Counted from the stretch's first letter, positions 8,972 through 18,151 are shown. The stretch is 64,000 nt of DNA from Prevotella fusca JCM 17724 (GCF_001262015.1 NZ_CP012075.1:1240001-1304000), one strand, 5' to 3'. Notes: generated by a model from the sequence alone, not told the origin. Numbers and translations: made by a program.

Positions 8972-9115
8972 ATGAATTTAAAAACAAAATATTATGCCGA
9001 TGCATATAGCCCTGACATAAAGACCTTAGCTATATATGTTCGCAAAGCATTTAAACTTGCTGATTCTGACGATGAAGTAGAACGTATAGTTTTATGTGGA
9101 ATTGGTTTTCGATGA
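8972..9115 (+). CDS. Small ORF after XRE-ImmA gene
   Basis: 47 codons starting 6 nt after the XRE-ImmA stop. The peptide begins MNLKTKYYADAYSPD and ends LCGIGFR. The composition is protein-like (mixed charge, DSDDEVERIV helix). The tight spacing suggests it is the last gene of the same transcript. A hairpin (about 9119-9141) follows. The family is unknown. Confidence 0.5.
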   Translation: MNLKTKYYADAYSPDIKTLAIYVRKAFKLADSDDEVERIVLCGIGFR

Positions 9116-9508
9116 TTTATATCATTGTTTATCAACGATATAAGAAAAAATAACGGTACAAATATATTTTGCTAATCAATGATGCGAAATTTGCATTTTG
9201 AATGGCAGAATTGGCAAGAAAAAATGAATATTTGACTAAAAATTAACAATAGATAGATATTTTTATGCTTTAACATCTGCTCTACGGAGTGTGGTAAAAC
9301 GGCAGAACACTTGTCAAGGAATTGCTTTTCACTACTGAAAATGAATACTATATTCGATTTAAGAAACAAGTGAGGTACAAACCATCTGAAATAATATGGT
9401 GTAATCTTTTTTTGTAAGATTGTAGGGAATAGATTAAATGACAATTTGAGTTTGTTGCTAAATTTTGGCAATTTGCTCTATTTCCTTGGTTAATTGAAAC
9501 AATTATTG
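9116..9508. other. Intergenic region before the R-M operon
   Basis: About 390 bp, AT-rich. It begins with a weak hairpin (TATATC / GATATA arms near 9119-9141). An open frame on the minus strand at 9172-9471 has low-complexity hydrophobic content and no sensible start context, so I do not call it. Confidence 0.45.
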
Positions 9509-9536
9509 TAATTTTGTTGACGGAATTTGTCAACAA
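9509..9536 (+). promoter_or_regulatory. Control-gene promoter and operator of the R-M system
   Basis: TAATTTTG (9509-9516) fits the -7 box, with TTG at 9486 about 20 nt upstream. Overlapping its end is a perfect inverted repeat TTGTTGAC-GGAATTT-GTCAACAA (9514-9536). A binding protein there would block or set the transcription start, the usual arrangement for controller-protein autoregulation. Confidence 0.65.
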
Positions 9537-9550
9537 GAATAGAGTTTAAT

Positions 9551-9859
9551 ATGAAATTTACAGAAAAGCTAAAAAGCCTTAGAGAAGCTAATGGGTTTAC
9601 ACAAAGACAAATAGCTTCTATGTTAGATATAGATGTAGCTGTTTATAATCGCTATGAAAAAGGAGAACGCTATATGAAGCGTGAGTTGCTAGATAAAGTG
9701 GCTACAATATATCATATATCTGCTGACGAATTAAGTAAGTATTGGCTCGCAGGACAAGTTTATTCACTTCTTTACAAAGAAGAAAATGCTAAGGAGGTCA
9801 TAAACATGGTTGCTGAAGATATTGTAGAGTATGGAATAAATAAAATGGTGGAGGAATAA
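9551..9859 (+). CDS. Small HTH (XRE) controller protein of R-M system
   Basis: 102 residues from the ATG at 9551. The first 65 form a Cro/C1-type helix-turn-helix (LREANGFTQRQIASMLDIDVAVYNRYEKGER). The C-terminal third is a helical extension. It stands 3 nt before the DNA methyltransferase gene and 15 nt after a palindromic operator, the layout of controller (C) proteins that delay nuclease expression. A role as an ordinary repressor of the methylase is equally possible. Confidence 0.75.
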   Translation: MKFTEKLKSLREANGFTQRQIASMLDIDVAVYNRYEKGERYMKRELLDKVATIYHISADELSKYWLAGQVYSLLYKEENAKEVINMVAEDIVEYGINKMVEE

Positions 9860-9862
9860 ATT

Positions 9863-11560
9863 ATGAATAATATACTTAGCGAGATTAAAAAAAATGGAGC
9901 TACATTTACTCCTAATAGATTAGCGGATTATTTGTCAAAAAAGATTCTCTCCACAATTGACCCTTCATTATCATCGTTTACGGTATTAGATCCAGCATGT
10001 GGTGATGGTTCTTTGTTATCTTCAATATGTAAATTAGGCGGTGCCAAAATTACGTCTTTTATTGGGTATGATACTAATGAAGAATATCTAAAAGACGCCC
10101 GTTTATCAATGCAGACAATAGATTCCGAAAATAAATGTAATTTCATTTGTAAGGATTTTCTAACTGTATGTCCCAATGTGGCAAACCTTTACATGGATAA
10201 TATAAAAAATGAATTTGCAGATATTGTAATAGCCAATCCTCCATATGTAAGGACACAGGTATTAGGTACAACTAAAGCAAAACAATTAGCTCGTGATTTC
10301 AATCTTACAGGACGCGTGGATTTATATTATCCCTTTTTTATGGCTATGACAAATGCTCTTAAAAAAGGAGGCATATTGGGTGTTATTACTTCAAATCGTT
10401 ATCTCAGTACAAAGAGTGGTAGTGATATTCGAAAATATCTTCTTGACAACTATGAGATAATTGAAATAATAGATCTTGGTGATACAAAACTGTTTGATGC
10501 AGCTGTGTTGCCTGCTATTTTTATAGGTAAGAAGAAAGAAACACATTCTCTAACACCCAAAGTTGGGAAATATATGAGTATTTATGAAACTGATAAAGGT
10601 GATAAAAGTAAAATAGAGTCCTCTTTAAACGATATTTATAATGTACTAGAATCTGATAAACCCGGTAACTATTTGGTCAATGGACAAAAGTACACTCTTA
10701 AAATAGGACTACTTAAACATCCAGCAGATAAGAAAGGGATTTGGCAGATGTCCGATGATAAAGAGAATAAATGGATTGAGGCGATTGATGCACATACTGC
10801 ATTTCGGATAAAAGATAAGTTCAAGGTTAGAGTTGGTATCAAATCCTGTGCAGACAATGTTTTTATATCTCAATTATGGGATAAGGAAGGATGTAAAATT
10901 GAAGAAGAACTTCTTTGTCCTATGATTTCACAAGAGAACATTGAAGCATGGACAATTGATAAAGACTCTATGTTGCAAGTCTTATATCCTCATTATTCAA
11001 AGAATGGAAAACGTCAAGTATTTGACATTGAAAAATTACCATTAGCATTTCACTATCTTCAAAAACATCGTGAGCAACTAGAAGGGAGAAATTATTTGAT
11101 GAAAGCAGGGCGAAAGTGGTATGAGTATTGGGTTCCACAAAATCCCGATTTTTGGAAGATGCCTAAAGTCGTTTTCCCAGATATTAGTGTACGTCCTCGA
11201 TTTTGCTTTGATGAAAGCGGAGCCATTGTAAATGGTAATTGCTATTGGATGTGCGCACAGAATGAAGAAGAAAGGTCGCTATTATTACTAATTGAAGGAG
11301 TGAGCAACTCTAGTGTAATGATTAGATATCATGACCTCTGCTTTAACAATAAGCTATATTCAGGACGGAGACGCTATCTTGCTCAATACATTGAACAATA
11401 TCCTATCCCATCTCCAGAATTAGAGTCTTCAAAACAAATTATGTCACTTGTGGAAAAATTAAATAATAGCTCAGATGCATGTGAAAAAGAGTCACTTGCA
11501 TCTGAAATTAACAACTTGGTAAAAATATCTTTTGGTATTACTGATTGCCAGGATACTTAG
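9863..11560 (+). CDS. N6-adenine DNA methyltransferase of a type II-like R-M system
   Basis: 565 residues. The AdoMet-binding motif I is VLDPACGDGSLL (residue about 45) and the catalytic motif IV is NPPYVRT (about 124), which together mark an adenine-N6 methylase. The C-terminal half (from about residue 300) resembles TaqI/Eco57I-type target recognition domains and ends in QYPIPSPE. It methylates host DNA to protect it from the nuclease encoded convergently downstream; the two coding regions overlap by 23 bp at their 3' ends. Confidence 0.85.
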   Translation: MNNILSEIKKNGATFTPNRLADYLSKKILSTIDPSLSSFTVLDPACGDGSLLSSICKLGGAKITSFIGYDTNEEYLKDARLSMQTIDSENKCNFICKDFLTVCPNVANLYMDNIKNEFADIVIANPPYVRTQVLGTTKAKQLARDFNLTGRVDLYYPFFMAMTNALKKGGILGVITSNRYLSTKSGSDIRKYLLDNYEIIEIIDLGDTKLFDAAVLPAIFIGKKKETHSLTPKVGKYMSIYETDKGDKSKIESSLNDIYNVLESDKPGNYLVNGQKYTLKIGLLKHPADKKGIWQMSDDKENKWIEAIDAHTAFRIKDKFKVRVGIKSCADNVFISQLWDKEGCKIEEELLCPMISQENIEAWTIDKDSMLQVLYPHYSKNGKRQVFDIEKLPLAFHYLQKHREQLEGRNYLMKAGRKWYEYWVPQNPDFWKMPKVVFPDISVRPRFCFDESGAIVNGNCYWMCAQNEEERSLLLLIEGVSNSSVMIRYHDLCFNNKLYSGRRRYLAQYIEQYPIPSPELESSKQIMSLVEKLNNSSDACEKESLASEINNLVKISFGITDCQDT

Positions 11561-12659
11561 GATTGAAAACAGATTTTCCGCTAAAAGATTCCAAAAAATT
11601 CATAGGGATTGAACGTTGGCATTTATAACTTGTTCCATTAACAAAGGTAAATGAATCGCCAAGTTTATTCCCCGGACACAAACTTATACCTTCGATATTT
11701 CCGCTTTTATCTGTAAGAGCTATTAAATATCGAACATCTTCTGTTGTTATATTAAGATTCGCATCAATGACAACAGGATTGCTTGGAGAGTATTTGCCCA
11801 AATCAACTGTAGGAGAATCTTGAACTTTTATCTCCAATAGTTGATTGGGAATATCGGGATACCCGCCAACCAAAGGGTCATCAACTTGATAGCCAAGGAG
11901 GGTTGCCACAAGCCGTTCTAATTCTTGTCCTCGTGTTTTCGTATCTGCGTTTATGAGCTTTCTGCCCAAAAGAGAACTTACTACTTTACTCTTTATGACT
12001 TTTAGTGGCAATAACTTTCCAGATTGGGGAGAAGTGGAAATGCTGTCCGTGATATTGAAATCGCCATGTTGGGTATGAGCGGTCATATTAGGGGTATCAT
12101 TAAAGAAAAGGCATTTTGGAAAAAGGCCCGTAATTTCTTTCCTTTTTGTTTCAGCAATGATAAGTTGGTATTTCATAGTAGGCACACCAAAAACGCCAAA
12201 ATTATCCACAATATATTGAGGTGTTGCCACAATAATCGTTTTTATTTGTTGCTTATTCGTGTCTATTTGAACTAAAATGAATCTAATATCATCACATTTA
12301 ATCAATGTATTATCTTTTTTATATCTGACTAATACATTTGAGGTATTGGGGAATCTGTTCCAGACTTGCAAATTATAGCTATTTCCTGTTGTAACGATAT
12401 ACGAATCAGCCAAACATGCTAATAGTTTAGGGACACCTTTCTTTCTCACAGGAACTATTTCAAAATCATTTTTGTCTGCAATCTGAATCCTTCCATCATC
12501 CAATTGTTTAGAGATTATTTTACGCAATGCTGATCCATTTGTACGTGGATTCTTAGTTAAAGAGAATTTTGTCCCTATAAGGGGATATAATCTATCTGCA
12601 AGCTTTTGCCCAGACATAACATCTGAAATGTTTGCAGGAGGAAAACTCAAATCGCTCAT
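11538..12659 (-). CDS. Probable restriction endonuclease (PD-(D/E)xK fold)
   Basis: 373 residues. Around residues 265-285 the sequence GGYPDIPNQLLEIKVQDS has the D...E-x-K arrangement of PD-(D/E)xK nucleases, preceded by a helix with RGQELERLVATLLG that is typical of the same fold. It is convergent with the methylase gene, overlapping its end by 23 bp, which supports a restriction-modification pair. The recognition sequence cannot be read from the protein. Confidence 0.75.
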   Translation of the reverse strand: MSDLSFPPANISDVMSGQKLADRLYPLIGTKFSLTKNPRTNGSALRKIISKQLDDGRIQIADKNDFEIVPVRKKGVPKLLACLADSYIVTTGNSYNLQVWNRFPNTSNVLVRYKKDNTLIKCDDIRFILVQIDTNKQQIKTIIVATPQYIVDNFGVFGVPTMKYQLIIAETKRKEITGLFPKCLFFNDTPNMTAHTQHGDFNITDSISTSPQSGKLLPLKVIKSKVVSSLLGRKLINADTKTRGQELERLVATLLGYQVDDPLVGGYPDIPNQLLEIKVQDSPTVDLGKYSPSNPVVIDANLNITTEDVRYLIALTDKSGNIEGISLCPGNKLGDSFTFVNGTSYKCQRSIPMNFLESFSGKSVFNPKYPGNQ

Positions 12660-13060
12660 CTACCACTACTTTTATACGAATATAGAAAGTAAATACCCTC
12701 TTCTTTGAAAGAAAAGGGCGTGGTAGAGGTTGATACCAAGGCTTAGCACAGCCCACATCAGACAACAACCAAACTGCCCACGCCCTAATATATAAGAGCG
12801 TAGCCACCCATCGCCTTGACTGTACTGATGTGTTCATGAAGTGCTAATTCTGGTATCTCAGTCGAGTCAAGGATGCCTTAAACTCATAAACTATTTCTTC
12901 CGAATATATTCTTTTTAATGTTTAAACTATAGTTGACTTTTTTGCATAAAATGCCTTGCAAAATTACATAAATAAATTTGGATACACAAGGATATTCCCA
13001 ACAACGAGTGCTTATATTCTTAATTTTATAATCTAGCATGAGTAAATATATTACATCCGA
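12660..13060. other. Structured intergenic region upstream of the nuclease gene
   Basis: 401 bp without a convincing gene. AGGGCGTGG (12715-12723) pairs with CCACGCCCT (12778-12786). A second pair, CCTTGACT near 12814 and AGTCAAGG near 12864, lies just to the right. The stretch 12710-12890 is richer in GC than its surroundings. It could be a structured RNA, a mobile-element remnant or the nuclease leader; I cannot tell which. Confidence 0.4.
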
Positions 13061-13249
13061 TTATAGTTTAACGCTCTTGTTTTGTCCTCGTTCAATCTTC
13101 CAATCATACGCCTCATTAGCAACATCGGCAACTTCTTTGTAGGTCTGCCAATGTCTTATTTTGTCAAAAGGTTGTTGGCTTTCGGTATAGTCACATAACC
13201 AAGAACCTACTGCCAGTTGCTGTTCTTTTGTCTTTCCAAATGCTTGCAT
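13061..13249 (-). CDS. Small protein of unknown function
   Basis: 62 residues, hydrophilic, with a Trp-rich middle (GSWLCDYTESQQPFDKIRHWQTYKEV). It lies 22 nt downstream of the 184-residue gene on the same strand and so may be the last gene of the mobilization operon. No known domain. Confidence 0.45.
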   Translation of the reverse strand: MQAFGKTKEQQLAVGSWLCDYTESQQPFDKIRHWQTYKEVADVANEAYDWKIERGQNKSVKL

Positions 13250-13271
13250 TACGTTCTTTATGTCTACTGCT

Positions 13272-13826
13272 TTACTTATTTACAAAAAATATAACATAAT
13301 AGGCAATGGATGAAACTGTGTATAATAGGCATGGCAGGAATATCCATAACAGAGACTTTACCCAATTATTTGACAACCAAACACCATTATTCTTTGCCAT
13401 CATATTAGTCATGTCATAGAAATGATGTGAGAGGATTTCTTTGGTTTTCCGCTGGTGATCTTCAAGAAGTTGTCTCTCGTCAGAAACAATACCGTTTCTG
13501 TGTTCTGAAAGTTTGTTCCAGTCCGATGTAGAGATTTTAGCACAGATGGTAACATCTTGAATTTTCGAGAATGATTCTTTGATGCCCTTTGCTGCAACAT
13601 TTGCATTGATTATAGCTTTCCGAAGTATGGAATAGGCTTCATCGAGAGAGTCCTTAGCAGTATCTATACATTTTCTCGCTGCGTCAAATCTCTCACCTGC
13701 TTCTGTATAGGCACGAAGCTGACGGTCGAATTTGTCGGAGGTTCGCTCTGTTTCAATGTTCTTATCTATCATATTCTGAAAAGAATCAAAGCCCAAATCT
13801 GAGATTTTACTTTTTCCTATAGCCAT
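13272..13826 (-). CDS. Membrane-anchored coiled-coil protein, mobilization operon
   Basis: 184 residues. The first 150 are predicted helical and rich in charged residues (coiled-coil-like). The C-terminus has one membrane-spanning segment (SLLWIFLPCLLYTVSSIAYYVIFFV). It follows the relaxase gene by 30 nt. Proteins of this shape are common after relaxase genes in Bacteroidetes mobilizable elements and may tether the relaxosome to the membrane; that role is inferred from position only. Confidence 0.65.
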   Translation of the reverse strand: MAIGKSKISDLGFDSFQNMIDKNIETERTSDKFDRQLRAYTEAGERFDAARKCIDTAKDSLDEAYSILRKAIINANVAAKGIKESFSKIQDVTICAKISTSDWNKLSEHRNGIVSDERQLLEDHQRKTKEILSHHFYDMTNMMAKNNGVWLSNNWVKSLLWIFLPCLLYTVSSIAYYVIFFVNK

Positions 13827-13856
13827 TTTGATATTTCTGTCTTATGAATATTCTTG

Positions 13857-15089
13857 TTATCTTCCATATTTTTGTTTCCTACGAGGACGGCACAAATAGT
13901 TTGCCATCATAGCGCAACGATATGCCCATCTCAAATCATCATCATCTTTATCACGTCCCCAACTAGAGGTTGCGCCACCGCCTCCACCTCCAGATTGGGC
14001 TGCAACGGTAGTTGCTGCATCAATGTATTCTGCAAATAGAAGAATTGCTATTTTCTGGACATCGCCAATTTGGGCGAATACATTATCAACATCAAGGGTA
14101 ATGTTGTTGTCTATCACATCCAGACAACCCTGGGAAATGTCAACAGGATAGTGATGGAACTCGTCTGTTGAAAAGTCAATGTGTCGCATAACTGAGCTGC
14201 TGTCCACAATGTCCAATGGTTTTGTTTCTGGTCGTATTTGAGTATGATGCCCTATCGTTTCTTGCCTTGGTGATGTCAATAAGGTGTTCTCTTGATTCTG
14301 GTGATGCAATTTTTCCCATGTCTTTTCAATCTTTAGTGGCATAAGACAACGACCTTTACCAAGTTCAGAAGACTTATATGTAGAGTTACCTCGTTTGATA
14401 GAATATCCACGGACTTTACCATTACTGTCCAGATGCGTTTTCACATCATACCCCTTTTGACAGATATATTTTACATAAAGTTCCCAATCAAAGTATGGCA
14501 TTTTTACCAATACAGATAGGAAATCTTGTGTAATTTTGTCCTTGTTACGTTGGCTCACCTCTTGCGCATCCGTCCAACCTCGCTGTTGTGAAACCTTTGA
14601 TGCTGCCATCATTGCTCTTTCATAGATATAATGGGCATCATTCACGTTACCCGTCATGTCTATGCGGTTCGCATCAATATGAAGGTGCATGATACCACTC
14701 TTACTATCATGGTGTAGAGCAACCACATATTGGCTGTTTTGGAGATTAGTTGTTGTTGCACTTTTGCGCTTCGACTTAGCAGAAAGGTCAATCGCATCAA
14801 ACTCCCTAATAAAATCATCCGCCAATTTTTGCCAATCTTCAATTTCCCAACCATGAGTCTCTTCTGATGTTGGGGAAACCTCCATTCGTATCATGTTTCG
14901 TTTGAGAGGGTGATGACAATTCAACTTATCCTCAAATTTCTTTTGTAAAGCGAGCATTCTTTCCCACATTGCTGTTGGAGCAATATCATCTGGGAGAAGA
15001 TTGGTTTTTACAATCTCTGCCTTGTCCTTGTCTACGGAGTAACGTATGGCATTTGCCCCATGACTTATAACTTTTGCTTTGGATATCAT
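13857..15089 (-). CDS. Relaxase / mobilization nuclease
   Basis: 410 residues. The segment VVALHHDSKSGIMHLHIDANRID (about residues 120-142) contains the HxHxxxN metal-binding motif of MobA/VirD2-type relaxases. The enzyme nicks the element's oriT and pilots the strand into the recipient. The C-terminus carries a low-complexity run of glycines (SGGGGGGATSS), unusual but in frame. The accessory protein gene lies 14 nt upstream. Confidence 0.82.
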   Translation of the reverse strand: MISKAKVISHGANAIRYSVDKDKAEIVKTNLLPDDIAPTAMWERMLALQKKFEDKLNCHHPLKRNMIRMEVSPTSEETHGWEIEDWQKLADDFIREFDAIDLSAKSKRKSATTTNLQNSQYVVALHHDSKSGIMHLHIDANRIDMTGNVNDAHYIYERAMMAASKVSQQRGWTDAQEVSQRNKDKITQDFLSVLVKMPYFDWELYVKYICQKGYDVKTHLDSNGKVRGYSIKRGNSTYKSSELGKGRCLMPLKIEKTWEKLHHQNQENTLLTSPRQETIGHHTQIRPETKPLDIVDSSSVMRHIDFSTDEFHHYPVDISQGCLDVIDNNITLDVDNVFAQIGDVQKIAILLFAEYIDAATTVAAQSGGGGGGATSSWGRDKDDDDLRWAYRCAMMANYLCRPRRKQKYGR

Positions 15090-15103
15090 ATCTATTTAGT
15101 AAA

Positions 15104-15475
15104 TTATTGGGTTATATATTTCTCAATCTCTATCATTCGGTTTAGTATCGCTTCTGCACTCAACCGCCACTGCCTCATGAATATCTCACTGCGAAGAATA
15201 TTCTCACGCTCAGACAATGGTCGTCCTTTGAGGAAACCAAACAGTTTCTGTATGTCCCCTCTGGCATCAGAAAGACTATTCAATGCTTCCATTTCCTTGT
15301 CGGTTAGTCTCTGCTTGGGATATTTCCCCTCCAGACGTTTGCGTGCGTATGCACTTGCGGTCAGCCCACAAAGCGAGGCGTATTCCTCAATCTCCTTATG
15401 AAGCTGTGATGTCAGTCTCACTATAAGACGACTCGTATATTTGGGTGCGTTTAGTTCTGTCTTTTTCTTTTTCAT
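15104..15475 (-). CDS. Relaxosome accessory protein (MobC-like)
   Basis: 123 residues from the ATG at 15475 (MKKKKTELNAPKYTSRLIVRL). An upstream ATG would add 27 residues of poor quality. The sequence fits the Bacteroidetes mobilization protein family: a basic N-terminus, a ribbon-helix-helix-like stretch (RLTSQLHKEIEEYASLCGLTASAYARKRLEGK) and a helical C-terminal half. It probably binds oriT and helps the relaxase encoded 14 nt downstream. oriT itself is expected in the 128 bp upstream, but I could not define it. Confidence 0.7.
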   Translation of the reverse strand: MKKKKTELNAPKYTSRLIVRLTSQLHKEIEEYASLCGLTASAYARKRLEGKYPKQRLTDKEMEALNSLSDARGDIQKLFGFLKGRPLSERENILRSEIFMRQWRLSAEAILNRMIEIEKYITQ

Positions 15476-15604
15476 ATATGTGATTTTTGTAAAGTGTGTG
15501 TAACCCAATGCGAGCTTGCGAGTGTTCAAGGAGTCCATCGGCATACTGACAAGCAAAGCGAGTTTTGTATGACATTGGTATTTCTTGCAACACCGCTATC
15601 AATT

Positions 15605-16480
15605 TCACCGCATTAATCTTTTGGCTGAAACATCTTGAACATGTGTACTGTTATTGTTCATTAGATATTCATTGAGGTCATTATCTCCTTCATATTCACT
15701 TGCCATATCAGTACACCTGTTTCCCAATGCTGCAATTATCTGTCGTGTACCCATTCACCCAGCCGTATCGTTATCCAGATAGCAGAACACTTGTGAATAC
15801 TCATCTATAATAGGTATGGCAAGAGGAATATTTACAATGGAGTTGAGTACCACTGCATCGCATTTGGCATAAAGGACAAGTTAGGCAAGGTAGTCTATGA
15901 AGCCTTCAAATACATGACACACCGTTTTGTGATTTGTTATGGTGGTAATTGTTTTCGGAGATATACACCTTTTGAAATATGGGTTGCGAAGTTCATAACC
16001 TCCAGCATCGTTCCTAAAACCAACAGCAAAATAATTCTTGCCTTGACTTTTGTAATGTACTTCCACGCATTGACCTTTGCTTATGTCGGAGCTAATGCCT
16101 CTTGACGAAAGGTAATTGAGTAGAGCAGGATGCACCAGTTCTTTTACTTCTACATCTTCAAACGAAACGGGGTCTTTGCAAGTGACCAGTTGTGACGGGC
16201 GTACCGATACGACAGTTAAATGGCCCATCATGTGTAATACGTCTGAAATGTTATGCGTGTGATACAGTTCCATTGCCAAGTCGAGGATATTGCCTCCTTT
16301 GCCCAATCCGAAGTCATACCATAGATTCTTGTTCAAATCTACCTTGAACGAGGCGGTTCACTCGGAATGAAGAGGCGACAGGTATCACCATTTATTTCCT
16401 TTCTTGTTTACAGGCTCATAACCTTTGTTTGAAAGGAAGTCAGATATTTGAATTGTCTTTATTTCTTGTATAGTCATCAT
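15605..16480 (-). pseudogene. DNA primase (toprim domain) with four in-frame stops
   Basis: A single reading frame of 292 codons runs from the ATG at 16480 to a TGA at 15605-15607, interrupted by stops at 16385-16387 (TGA), 16358-16360 (TGA), 15881-15883 (TAA) and 15755-15757 (TGA). There is no frameshift. The protein text is typical of Bacteroidetes element primases: a CHC2-like start (SDFLSNKGYEPV), WYDFGLGKGGNILDLAM, the toprim segment HVFEGFIDYL and YLDNDTAG. At the first stop, TGG-TGA stands where a W-W pair is expected. The longest uninterrupted piece is 15881-16336. It is probably a recent pseudogene. Confidence 0.75.
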
Positions 16481-16499
16481 ACGAGATTGAATTGTTGAA

Positions 16500-16645
16500 A
16501 TGTTGAGTTGTTGAGAAGTATGGCTGGTGAAAAGAAAAATAGCTTTCTCTTTTGCCCAGTTATCCATTTTGTTGAAGTTTTGTTGAATTGTATTTGTTTG
16601 AGTATCAATAATTAGTTTGTTGTTCTCAACAATTCAACGGCTCAA
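16500..16645. repeat. TTCAACA-rich repeat region (possible replication origin)
   Basis: Read on the minus strand, the segment repeats the unit TTCAACA / CTCAACA at least eight times, in clusters at about 16492-16515, 16570-16592 and 16622-16645. It lies between the primase-helicase and primase genes. Short tandem repeats next to replication genes can serve as initiation sites, but this is inference. Confidence 0.4.
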
Positions 16646-16653
16646 CAAAGGAT

Positions 16654-17847
16654 TTATATTTCTAAAGAATCAAAGAAGTCCTTTGTCACCGTGTAGAAGC
16701 GTCCCACTCTGTTGATAGATGAAACTCGTCCCGGTTTGCCATAGTCGCACTGATAGGTAAGATAGGTCAGTGCATTGTGTGCCGGAATAAGCCGCCAGAC
16801 ATCTTTCACCACCTTTCGTATCTGCCATTGCTCTACCTTGACTCCGTTCATAGTCAATAAGGGGATCAAATCCTGAGGGATAAAAGACACCTCATCTACA
16901 TTCTGCGTTTCCATAATGTCCCGTATCAGTTCCACCATGTCCAACTCCGTATGATTGCGGTTGCACTGAATGATACGATCAAAAGCCTCGGTCCTGATAA
17001 GAGCAGGATTGAACCACATGCGCCCTTCTTTAATGGTGGAGAGTGTGCGATGCTGCAAGTAATAGAGGAAAGCAGGTATCTGCTCTTTGAGCTTCAGTAA
17101 GAAGTTGGTGTCATCATTTTCAAATGGACGGATTTTGCGTACCCAATAGCGATTCTCTCCTGGATCAATGATAACGGGATAGAGTTCATTGTTGGAACAG
17201 AGTACGAACTTGGCAAAGAAGTTGACCTCCTGCCTGTCTTTTCCTTTCGCTTCCACCTTATAGGTTTGAGCCGTGCTTAGGTTCTTCAACCGCTCGGAAT
17301 CTTCCCTACGGCTCAGCAACACTTCATCCACAACGATGAGCAGCTTGCCTGCCCAGTCTGCATTGAACTGACTCCTGAAATCCTCATTCGTGTTAAAGGT
17401 AGCATTGTCCTGAAAGATACTTTTGAGGAAATTCAAGAAAGTGGTCTTACCAGTGTTGCGTTCCTCCGACACTAATAGGAGAATGGGCAACTTCTGTGTC
17501 GGTTGCGTATAGAGCAATTGCATATAGTCCAATCCCAACTCATATTGTTCCTCGAATATATGACGCAACAACTGTTCAATATTAGGAAAGACACCCTCTG
17601 TGGGAACATGATCAATTGGCTCATAAAGATTGTAGAAGCCGACAATCTCCTTTTGGTAGTCTGTATGGCTCGGCACAGTGCAAAAACCATTGTACTTTGT
17701 GATGGGAGGAATGTTGTTCTTTCCATAGTCCTGACGGATGGTGCCAAAGCTCCATTGAATCCGACGGGTAATTGTCGTGCCATCAGCCAACGGCTGCTGC
17801 ACTACCTTATATATGGTGGTACCCACCCGAATATATAGCTCTTCCAT
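16654..17847 (-). CDS. Primase-helicase family ATPase (VirE/DUF5906-type)
   Basis: 397 residues from the ATG at 17847 (MEELYIRVGTTIYKVV); an ATG 11 codons earlier would overlap the upstream gene. Walker A is SEERNTGKTTFLNFL (about residue 150) and a Walker B-like LLIVVDEVLL follows, with an arginine-rich sensor region (DPGENRYWVRKIRPF). These features match the superfamily 3-type helicases found in NBU-like elements, which allow extra-chromosomal replication of the excised circle. It lies just downstream of a small HTH gene. Confidence 0.75.
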   Translation of the reverse strand: MEELYIRVGTTIYKVVQQPLADGTTITRRIQWSFGTIRQDYGKNNIPPITKYNGFCTVPSHTDYQKEIVGFYNLYEPIDHVPTEGVFPNIEQLLRHIFEEQYELGLDYMQLLYTQPTQKLPILLLVSEERNTGKTTFLNFLKSIFQDNATFNTNEDFRSQFNADWAGKLLIVVDEVLLSRREDSERLKNLSTAQTYKVEAKGKDRQEVNFFAKFVLCSNNELYPVIIDPGENRYWVRKIRPFENDDTNFLLKLKEQIPAFLYYLQHRTLSTIKEGRMWFNPALIRTEAFDRIIQCNRNHTELDMVELIRDIMETQNVDEVSFIPQDLIPLLTMNGVKVEQWQIRKVVKDVWRLIPAHNALTYLTYQCDYGKPGRVSSINRVGRFYTVTKDFFDSLEI

Positions 17848-17863
17848 ACTGCTTCTTTGAAAA

Positions 17864-18151
17864 TCATTTATGTGATACACTACTATCCGAATCCTGCACT
17901 TTCGATTTCACAAGCGAAGTAATCTCCTTTTTTGAGTAAAGATTACGTCCACCTAACTTGTGAACGATGATTGTACGCTCTTTCTGCATACGCCACAAAA
18001 TGGTGTAGGTGATGTGGAGGCGTTCACAAACTTGGTCACGCGTATAGTATTCGTCACTCTCTTCTGGTGTCAAATCGGATTGATGCTTCTTTCCGATCAA
18101 CTCTTCTACCAATTCGGAAACAACCTGCTTGAGGTCATCCTTCTGTAACAT
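17864..18151 (-). CDS. Small helix-turn-helix protein (excisionase-like)
   Basis: 95 residues from the ATG at 18151, preferred because AAGGAAA stands 7 nt upstream; an ATG 6 codons earlier is possible. The core YYTRDQVCERLHITYTILWRMQKERTI is a winged-helix DNA-binding fold of the HTH_17/excisionase class, followed by KLGGRNLYSKKEI. Such proteins bend att DNA and set excision or control the replication genes that follow directly. Confidence 0.75.
   Translation of the reverse strand: MLQKDDLKQVVSELVEELIGKKHQSDLTPEESDEYYTRDQVCERLHITYTILWRMQKERTIIVHKLGGRNLYSKKEITSLVKSKVQDSDSSVSHK

Noticed and set aside
9172..9471. 99-codon frame on the minus strand between the ImmA unit and the R-M operon
   Set aside because: AT-rich, Phe/Ile/Lys low-complexity text, no start context and no neighbours on that strand.
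12592..12837. 81-codon frame overlapping the nuclease start
   Set aside because: It overlaps the true start of the nuclease gene in another frame and covers the inverted repeats.
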